In this document: one piece after another, positions 28,142 through 34,419 of the stretch
Position numbering within the stretch: position 1 is the stretch's first letter
Layout: each line of letters opens with the position of its first letter
DNA from: Brevundimonas diminuta 3F5N
GTDB taxonomy: Bacteria > Pseudomonadota > Alphaproteobacteria > Caulobacterales > Caulobacteraceae
DNA length: 64,000 nt
Direction of reading: 5' to 3'
NCBI RefSeq assembly: GCF_900163625.1
Contig: NZ_FUIE01000020.1
Location: forward strand, 62,001-126,000
Made by a program: the position numbers and the translations under genes
Notes under the pieces: generated by a model
What the model was told of the DNA's origin: nothing
The model's database searches: none
The model's input: the letters and a program-made list of their open reading frames with translations, nothing else

Positions 28142-28936
28142 ATGAATCGAGCAGTCAGCGCGGCTATCCTGGCCACGGTCATTGTCGGGTCGAGCACGGC
28201 CGCCCTTGCCGATGATAAGGCCAGGCGTAAGGGAAATCCCGTCGTCATCGAAAGTCCGGCCTGGGTTGTTCCGCCACAGGTTGATGGCGACGACTACCCC
28301 ATCTTCGCCGCCTATCTGGGCGTGAACGGCTCTGTCAGCCTGGAGTGCATGGTCACTCCGCAGGGAAGCCCCGCAAACTGCCTGGTCCAGGAAGAGCGGC
28401 CGACAGGGCTGGGTTTCGGCGACGCCGCCAAACGCATCATTCTTCGCCATCGTCTGACGCCGCGCCGCGTAAACGGGGTGGCGACTCCGGCCAAGTTCGT
28501 GGTTCGCCTGCCTTTCACCGCCGACTATGACGACCCAGAAAACGCCGCCGCACCTCCCATCACGCCCTGGGACGGACCGGAGCCCTCGGCGCCCCAACTC
28601 GCCAATGCCCGCGAAGTCATCGAAGCTGTCGGCATCCCGCCTGTCGCCGAGCGATTGGGGCTGGATGAATTGCCGGAAAGCCGGCGAGCAGCCATCCAAG
28701 CATGGGCGGCCGAGTTGTTTCCACCTGATGCTGACCTCGCAGAGGTGATGGCGCTCGGCATGGCGCGACTATGGGCCAAGGAAGCTTTGGATCGCTTTGT
28801 CCTGGGAACAGAAGCGCCTCAAATCACCGAAGCAGAGGCCAACGCGGCATACGCAGGGCCGGATTTCACCGCCATCGACGCCGAAATGAAGCGCCGCTAT
28901 TGCGCCGCCTATGACTGCGGAGACGCACGGAGATGA
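28142..28936 (+). CDS. Secreted TonB C-terminal-like protein, first of three tandem paralogues
   Basis: A 264-residue protein with a signal peptide (cut likely after SSTAALA). Residues about 45-125 resemble a TonB C-terminal domain: VNGSVSLECMVTPQG, then GLGFGDAAKRIILRHRLTPR and VVRLPF. No membrane anchor or proline-rich spacer of a real TonB is present. After a linker ITPWDGPEP, an alpha-helical part ends in the motif KRRYCAAYDCGD. Two Cys in the TonB-like domain and the C-x4-C end suggest disulphides. The function is unknown. Its stop overlaps the next gene start in ATGA. Confidence 0.75.
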   Translation: MNRAVSAAILATVIVGSSTAALADDKARRKGNPVVIESPAWVVPPQVDGDDYPIFAAYLGVNGSVSLECMVTPQGSPANCLVQEERPTGLGFGDAAKRIILRHRLTPRRVNGVATPAKFVVRLPFTADYDDPENAAAPPITPWDGPEPSAPQLANAREVIEAVGIPPVAERLGLDELPESRRAAIQAWAAELFPPDADLAEVMALGMARLWAKEALDRFVLGTEAPQITEAEANAAYAGPDFTAIDAEMKRRYCAAYDCGDARR

Positions 28937-29700
28937 CCGTGACGGCTCTACTCTTGACCGCGCTCGCACTGGCGCCGATGCCTGAAGAGCAGAACACCCC
29001 GCCGGTCGCCTGGGTCACACGCCCCGCCCCGACATCGGACGACTTCCCTCCCTTCGCCGCCGCCATGGGCATCAACGGCTGGGTCGAGGTGAACTGCCTG
29101 GCGACGGCGGAAGGGCTGCCCAACGCCTGCACCGCCATGCGCGCCCGTCCGGATGGACTGGGCTTCGCCCAGGCGGCGGTCCGCATAGTCGAACGAGCAC
29201 GGTTAACGCCTGCCGCGCCCACCGCCTTGCCCGAGAAACGCGTATTCACGGTGCGCGTGCCGTTCAATGCTTCGCCATTCAACACGGAAGAGCCGACGCC
29301 TTGGTCTGGACCGACACCCAACGCCGCACAAATGGAAGGCGGCCGTCGCTTCGCCCGGCGCAGCGTCGAGCCCGCCATCCGGCTGAGACGTTATTGGCGG
29401 CTGGACCAGATGCCTCCCGAAATGCGCCGGACGACCGAAGGCTGGATCGCCGAACTGTTCGGAAATCTGGAGACGGAGCGCCAAAGACAGGGCCTGGTCA
29501 TGGCGCGCGTCCTGGCCCTTCGCGGCTTGGACGCCCTGCCGCCCAAGCAGCCGGATGACTGGAGCGAAGCCTGGACTCCTCAGTTGCGTGAGGCTGGCAG
29601 GGATGTCTTCCCTAGAACACCGATGATCGAACTGCGTCGTCGATACTGCGCCCGATACGACTGCGGCCCCGCGGCGCTGTCGGCCGACACCACGTCCTAA
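28933..29700 (+). CDS. Secreted TonB C-terminal-like protein, second tandem paralogue
   Basis: A 255-residue protein with the same plan as its neighbours: a short hydrophobic leader (TVTALLLTALALAP), DDFPPFAAAMGINGWVEVNC, the Cys pair, GLGFAQAAVRIVERARLTP, VRVPF, linker PTPWSGPTP, a helical region and the C-terminal motif RRRYCARYDCGP. It is translationally coupled to the first copy (ATGA). Divergence between the copies is large, so the duplication is old and each copy has been kept. Its leader is short for a signal peptide, so export is likely but not certain. Confidence 0.72.
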   Translation: MTVTALLLTALALAPMPEEQNTPPVAWVTRPAPTSDDFPPFAAAMGINGWVEVNCLATAEGLPNACTAMRARPDGLGFAQAAVRIVERARLTPAAPTALPEKRVFTVRVPFNASPFNTEEPTPWSGPTPNAAQMEGGRRFARRSVEPAIRLRRYWRLDQMPPEMRRTTEGWIAELFGNLETERQRQGLVMARVLALRGLDALPPKQPDDWSEAWTPQLREAGRDVFPRTPMIELRRRYCARYDCGPAALSADTTS

Positions 29701-29721
29701 GAACGCACAGGAAACCTGAAC

Positions 29722-30438
29722 ATGATGACGCTTCTGGCGAGCCTGGCCCTACTGGCTGAACCCGTTCAGTGGGAGACGCGCCCTGTCGTCGAACGACATG
29801 ACTACCCGGCCCTGGCCAAGGATTTGCGGATCAACGGAACCGTCACCCTCGAGTGCGCCAACAACGAAGACGGCGCCTTGGCTCGATGCGCCGCCATGTC
29901 CGCAAACCCTGCCGACGCGGGCTTCCAGGAAGCGGCGCTGGCGATCGTGTTCCGTGGGCGCGTCGCCCAGCCCGCGAATGTCCCTTTCACGATCAAACTG
30001 CCCTTCAGCACCCTGACCGAAGGCGACGAACCGCTGCGTCAACCATGGGAAGGCCCTGAGCCTGGCCCCGAGCATATCCAGGCCGCCCAGGCTTTTACCG
30101 ACAGCTTTTATGGCGGCAGCCGCTCCGCGACCGAACGCTCGATCCGTGACTGGAAAGTCGACGAAATGCCTCCTGAGAAGGCAGCCCTTCTACGCGCCTG
30201 GATGGCCGAGCTATACCCTGACCTTGAAACCGAGAAGGCCTGGCACGCCGCAGGGGTCGCCCGCGTACTGGCACGACACGGCCTGGACTATCTGCCGACC
30301 AAGAAGCCGATCGGCTGGGATGTCTGGTACGCTCAAGTCACACAAGCTAGCCCGGAAGACCCGGCCCTGATCAGGAACGAGATGCGCCGCCGCTACTGTG
30401 CGGCGTTCGACTGCGGTTCCGGCGCGGCGTCTGACTGA
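29722..30438 (+). CDS. Secreted TonB C-terminal-like protein, third tandem paralogue
   Basis: A 238-residue protein with a short N-terminal hydrophobic leader (MMTLLASLALLAEP). RINGTVTLECANNEDG, the Cys pair, GFQEAALAIVFRG, IKLPF, PWEGPEPGPEH, an acidic helical part and MRRRYCAAFDCGS match copies one and two in order. It begins 21 bases after copy two. The last 46 bases overlap the convergent serine protease gene. A second in-frame ATG follows directly after the first. Confidence 0.72.
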   Translation: MMTLLASLALLAEPVQWETRPVVERHDYPALAKDLRINGTVTLECANNEDGALARCAAMSANPADAGFQEAALAIVFRGRVAQPANVPFTIKLPFSTLTEGDEPLRQPWEGPEPGPEHIQAAQAFTDSFYGGSRSATERSIRDWKVDEMPPEKAALLRAWMAELYPDLETEKAWHAAGVARVLARHGLDYLPTKKPIGWDVWYAQVTQASPEDPALIRNEMRRRYCAAFDCGSGAASD

Positions 30439-31226
30439 TCCAGCAGGGCGATGGCCTCACGCACATATTGGGCGTGGGCGACGACGCCCAGGTCCATGCC
30501 TTCGCCGCCGCCCTGCACTTCTTGAACCAGCACTCCCGCTATGAAGGGATGCTCCGGCACGGGCGCCCCCGGCACGCGACGCGCAGCGGGCGTCCAGAAG
30601 ACCGGGCCGCCGGAATTGCCCTGAGCGACCACGAAGTCGAGCAGGAAGATCGGGAAATGCCTGATTGGCGTCAGCGGCCAGGAACTGATCCGCCCCAAAC
30701 GCAGGATCGGAAAGCCCGCCCGATTGGCCGAAAGCCCATGCGGATAACCCAACGCCAGCAACTCATCCCCCGGCCCCATGCGCCAGCGATCGAAAGCCTC
30801 GGCATCGGCCAGCCATCCCGCGGGAATCGCCGCCTGTGCGAAGGCCGGCGGGGCCGTGACCTCCATCACCGCCACGTCGCGTTCCGGGTGCGCGGTCCAC
30901 AGCGGCGCGCCGCTGGCGTCGCGGATCGCCAGGCTTCCGGGCGTGAACTTCCAGGCGCCGTCCGCCTCGGCCGTGCGCCAGCCGATCCGCGCCTCGTTTC
31001 CGGGCATGACGTCCAGCACATGCCGCGCCGTCACCAGCACCACGCGCGGCGCGCCGTCAGGCCGGGGCGCGGCGATCAGGAAGCCTGTGCCGACCTTCCT
31101 CTGACCGTCGCTGATGGCCTGATCCAGTTGCACGGTGGCGTTGATCACGCCGACCGTCAGATCCCATTCGGGCGGCGGGGCGGCGACGACGGCGGGTTGT
31201 TCGGGCGGAAGATCCTGAATGATCAT
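30393..31226 (-). CDS. Trypsin-like serine protease (S1/V8 fold), no signal peptide
   Basis: A 277-residue chymotrypsin-fold protease. The catalytic triad is complete: His69 in VTARHVL, Asp117 in PERDVAV, Ser205 in AQGNSGGPVF. The N-terminus (MIIQDLPPEQPAVV) is Pro-rich and carries no evident signal peptide, so it may be cytoplasmic or exported by another route. There is no PDZ domain, unlike DegP. The 3' end overlaps the convergent third TonB-like gene by 46 bases. Substrate unknown. Confidence 0.83.
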   Translation of the reverse strand: MIIQDLPPEQPAVVAAPPPEWDLTVGVINATVQLDQAISDGQRKVGTGFLIAAPRPDGAPRVVLVTARHVLDVMPGNEARIGWRTAEADGAWKFTPGSLAIRDASGAPLWTAHPERDVAVMEVTAPPAFAQAAIPAGWLADAEAFDRWRMGPGDELLALGYPHGLSANRAGFPILRLGRISSWPLTPIRHFPIFLLDFVVAQGNSGGPVFWTPAARRVPGAPVPEHPFIAGVLVQEVQGGGEGMDLGVVAHAQYVREAIALLDQSDAAPEPQSNAAQ

Positions 31227-31299
31227 GACGCCATTTGACGCCGAGCGTCGCCGGGCACAAGGTCCGGCTCAAATCATATTCTAGGGGGAAGCCCACGCC

Positions 31300-33477
31300 A
31301 TGAACCGTCGCGAACTGATCGCCTCGACCGCCGCCGTCGGCTTGGTCGCCGCCTCCCCTGCTATCGCCCGCCAGACTACCGGAGCCTCAATGTCCAAACC
31401 CACGCCGCCCGTCGCCAAGAAAGTCCCCGTCCGCATCGAGCAGCTGGGCCGGGTCCGCGTCGACGACTATCAGTGGATGAAGGACGACAACTGGCAGGCC
31501 GTGCTGCGCGATCCCTCGCTGATCAAGGCTGACGTCAAGGAGCACCTGACCGCCGAGAACGCCTATCGTGAAGCCATGATGGCCTCCACCCTGCCGCTGC
31601 AGGCCACGATGTTCGAGGAGATGAAGGGCCGCATCAAGGAGGACGACAGCTCTGTTCCCGCCGCCGACGGCCCGTGGGAATACTACGTCCGCTACAACAC
31701 CGGCGACCAGCACCCCCTCTATTGCCGCCGTCCGCGTGGCCAGAAGGACGGCGAGGTCATCCTGCTGGACTGCAACAAGCTGGCCGAGGGCAAGGCCTAT
31801 TCCGAAGTTTCCGCTACCGAGCACAGCCCCGACCACGCCCTGTTCGGCTATGCCGAGGATGCGCAGGGTTCCGAAGTCTACAAGATCTATGTGAAGGACC
31901 TGGCTACCGGCGAGGTTCTGCCCAACCCGATCGAATCGGCCAGCGCCAACTTCACCTTCTCGCCCGACAGCCAGTGGATCTTCTGGACCAACCGCGACGA
32001 CAACGGCCGCCCGGACAAGATCTTCCGCCGCCCGGCGCGCGGCGGCGAGACTGCTTTGGTCAATGCGGAAACCGACGAGGGCATGTTCCAGGGCGTCGGC
32101 CGCACCGCCGACGACGCCTTCATCGTCATCTCCATCGCCAATCAGGAAACCTCAGAAAGCCGCATCATACCGGCCGCCAACCCCACGGCGACGCCCGTAG
32201 TGGCCGAGCCGCGCCACGTCGGCCGCCTGTATGACCTCGACCACTGGGGCGACCGTTGGGTGATCCGCACCAACGCCGACGACGCCGTCGACTTCAAGGT
32301 CATGGAAGCCCCGACCAACGCCCCGGCCAAGGCTAACTGGAAGGACCTGATCCCCCACACGCCCGGCCGCTTCATCGAGGGCGTGGCTCTGGTGAAGGAC
32401 TATCTGGGCCGTCAGGAGCGCGCCGAAGCCAACACCAAGATCGTCATCCGCAACCGCGCCGGCGCCGAGCACGAGATCGCCGTGGACGAGCCCGCCTACG
32501 CCCTGTCGCTGGGCGGAGCGTCGGAGTTCGACACCACGGTCATGCGCTATGGCTACAACTCGCCGTCGACGCCGACCTCGACCTATGACTACGACCTGAA
32601 GACCCGCGAGCGCACCCTGCGCAAGGTTCAGGAAATCCCCTCGGGTCACAATCCAGCGGACTATGTGGTCGAGCGCCTGAACGCCCCGGCTTCTGACGGC
32701 GAACTGGTACCGGTGACGGTGCTGCGTCGCAAGGACACGCCGGTCGATGGTTCGGCGCCGCTGCTGCTCTACGGCTACGGCTCCTACGGCATTCCGATGG
32801 CGGCCAGTTTCGCGACCAACCGGCTGTCTCTGGTGGATCGCGGCTTCATCTACGCCATCGCCCATATCCGCGGCGGCTCGGACAAGGGCTGGAACTGGTT
32901 CCTGACCGCCCGGCGCTTCACCAAGAAAAACACCTTCACCGACTTCATCGCCGCCGCCGAACATCTGATCGCGCGCAACTACACCAAGGCCGGAAACATC
33001 GTCGCCGAGGGCCGCTCGGCCGGCGGCCTGCTGATGGGGGCCGTCACCAATATGCGGCCGGACCTGTGGGCGGGCGTGATCGGCGGCGTGCCCTTCGTCG
33101 ACGTCATCAACACCATGAGCGACACCAGCCTGCCGCTGACCCCGCCGGAATGGCCCGAATGGGGCAATCCGCTCGAGGACGCCGCCGCCTACGACTACAT
33201 GCTCAGCTACAGCCCGTACGATCAGATCGAGGCCAAGCCCTACCCGGCCCTGCTGGCGACCGGCGGCCTGTCCGACCCCCGCGTCACCTATTGGGAGCCG
33301 GAGAAGTGGGTGGCCAAGCTGCGGCCGGCCTCGACCTCGGGCAAGCCGGTGCTGCTGAAGATCAACATGGAGGCGGGCCACTTCGCCTCGTCAGGCCGGT
33401 TCGATTACCTGAAGGATATCGCCCACGACTACGCGTTCGCCGTCTGGGCGGTCGAGAAGGGCTGGGAAAAGGCGTGA
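31300..33477 (+). CDS. ptrB: Oligopeptidase B / prolyl oligopeptidase (S9A), with twin-arginine signal
   Basis: A 725-residue serine peptidase. An N-terminal Tat signal (MNRRELIASTAAVGLVAASP, cut near AIARQ) precedes the seven-bladed propeller and the alpha/beta hydrolase domain with Ser573 (EGRSAGG), Asp659 (LSDPRV) and His694 (EAGHFAS). Oligopeptidase B cuts short peptides after Lys or Arg. GGGGGAAG is a strong ribosome site for ATG 31300. A second in-frame ATG at 31390, just past the signal peptide, has GGAG five bases upstream and could give a cytoplasmic form. The stop overlaps the next start (GTGA). Confidence 0.92.
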   Translation: MNRRELIASTAAVGLVAASPAIARQTTGASMSKPTPPVAKKVPVRIEQLGRVRVDDYQWMKDDNWQAVLRDPSLIKADVKEHLTAENAYREAMMASTLPLQATMFEEMKGRIKEDDSSVPAADGPWEYYVRYNTGDQHPLYCRRPRGQKDGEVILLDCNKLAEGKAYSEVSATEHSPDHALFGYAEDAQGSEVYKIYVKDLATGEVLPNPIESASANFTFSPDSQWIFWTNRDDNGRPDKIFRRPARGGETALVNAETDEGMFQGVGRTADDAFIVISIANQETSESRIIPAANPTATPVVAEPRHVGRLYDLDHWGDRWVIRTNADDAVDFKVMEAPTNAPAKANWKDLIPHTPGRFIEGVALVKDYLGRQERAEANTKIVIRNRAGAEHEIAVDEPAYALSLGGASEFDTTVMRYGYNSPSTPTSTYDYDLKTRERTLRKVQEIPSGHNPADYVVERLNAPASDGELVPVTVLRRKDTPVDGSAPLLLYGYGSYGIPMAASFATNRLSLVDRGFIYAIAHIRGGSDKGWNWFLTARRFTKKNTFTDFIAAAEHLIARNYTKAGNIVAEGRSAGGLLMGAVTNMRPDLWAGVIGGVPFVDVINTMSDTSLPLTPPEWPEWGNPLEDAAAYDYMLSYSPYDQIEAKPYPALLATGGLSDPRVTYWEPEKWVAKLRPASTSGKPVLLKINMEAGHFASSGRFDYLKDIAHDYAFAVWAVEKGWEKA

Positions 33478-34016
33478 TTGTCCGGCCGTTTGCGGAGGCC
33501 GACCTGGCGGCCGTGACGGCCATCTACGCCGACAGTGTGCTGAACGGCACGGGGACGTTCGAACTGGACGTCCCCTCGACCGACGACATGCGGGCGCGCC
33601 TGGCCGCGCCCGCCGCGCTCGGCCTGCCCATCCTGATCGCCGAAATCGACGAGACGGTCGCTGGCTACGCCTATGCCGCACCCTATCGCCTGCGCGCGGC
33701 CTATCGCTTCATGGTCGAGGACTCGATCTACGTCGCAGAAGCGTTTCGCAACCTCGGCGTGGGCAAGGCGCTGTTGGACGCCCTGCTCAGCGCATGTGAA
33801 GCCCTGGGAATGCGTCAGATGGTGGCGGTGATCGGCGACAGCGCCAACACCGGCTCCATCGCCCTGCACGAAGCGGCGGGCTTCGCCCATGTCGGCGCCT
33901 TCCGCGACGCCGGATGGAAGTTCGACGGTTGGCGCGACGTCGTCTTCATGCAGAAGGCGCTCGGCCTCGGGGGCGCAGCTCCCCCCGACGCCCACGGCCT
34001 GGATTGCGGCCGCTAG
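33474..34016 (+). CDS. GNAT acetyltransferase, phosphinothricin-acetyltransferase-like
   Basis: A 180-residue GNAT protein starting at a GTG that overlaps the ptrB stop. Features of the PAT/Bar subgroup are present: VRPFAEADLAAVTAIYADSV at the start, YAYAAPYRLRAAYRFMVEDSIYV, the acetyl-CoA loop RNLGVGKALLDALL, and GFAHVGAFRDAGWKFDGWRDVVFMQK. Members of this group acetylate phosphinothricin, methionine sulfoximine or other amino acids. It is coupled to the peptidase, so the substrate may be an amino acid released from peptides; that is inference. Confidence 0.87.
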   Translation: MIVRPFAEADLAAVTAIYADSVLNGTGTFELDVPSTDDMRARLAAPAALGLPILIAEIDETVAGYAYAAPYRLRAAYRFMVEDSIYVAEAFRNLGVGKALLDALLSACEALGMRQMVAVIGDSANTGSIALHEAAGFAHVGAFRDAGWKFDGWRDVVFMQKALGLGGAAPPDAHGLDCGR

Positions 34017-34119
34017 AGTCTGAATTCGCAGATTTTTTAGCAAAAGCGCCACAATGCGCTTGACCGAAAGCGCGACGAACCGTATTCGCCCCTCCTCTCC
34101 TCCTCGCGGGGAGAGAAAC

Positions 34120-34196
34120 GCGGGTGTAGCTCAGTTGGTTAGAGTGCCGGCCTGTCACGCCGGAGGTCGCGGGTTCGAGCCCCGTCACTCGCGCCA
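34120..34196 (+). tRNA. tRNA-Asp (anticodon GUC)
   Basis: Acceptor GCGGGTG pairs with CACTCGC (one G-T), G73 follows and CCA is encoded. The anticodon stem CCGGC/GCCGG holds the loop CTGTCAC with anticodon GTC. D arm AGCTCAGTTGGTTAGAGT and T arm GCGGGTTCGAGCCCCGT are regular. Confidence 0.96.
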
Positions 34197-34224
34197 CTCC
34201 TTCTCAGAGATGAGGGAGTGGCGC
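34191..34224 (+). promoter_or_regulatory. Inverted repeat that includes the 3' end of tRNA-Asp
   Basis: GCGCCACTCC (34191-34200, whose first six bases are the tRNA 3' end) is perfectly repeated in reverse at 34215-34224 (GGAGTGGCGC), with an inner CTCA/TGAG pair. The T-run of a terminator is missing. It could fold in the precursor and mark the 3' end for processing, or be a weak terminator. The rest of 34225-34362 holds only AT-rich repeats (TATAGCA twice) and a GAAGCGCGCTTC palindrome; no gene is seen. Confidence 0.45.
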
Positions 34225-34362
34225 GCCACCCCGCCCTAAACCTTATAGCATTTACTAAAGCATATAGCATGATGAAGCGCGCTTCGTCGTGTCGCACACT
34301 TCGTGCTCATATGCTGAACAGGCCCTTCAGTCGGCCCTCCCCCTCCAACCAATAATGGCCAC

Positions 34363-34395
34363 AAAAAAAGACGGCGGATCGATTGATCCGCCGTC
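34363..34395 (-). terminator. Rho-independent terminator of the first TonB-dependent receptor
   Basis: GACGGCGGATC (34370-34380) and GATCCGCCGTC (34385-34395) form an 11-bp perfect stem around GATT. The seven A at 34363-34369 give a T-tract on the minus strand, right after the receptor stop. Confidence 0.92.
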
Positions 34396-34419
34396 CAGTC
34401 TTCATGGTATTTTCGCTAC

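Noticed and set aside
32152-33381. 409-codon frame antisense to ptrB
   Set aside because: Shadow frame; composition is Arg/Gly/Ala/Gln-rich with no domain.
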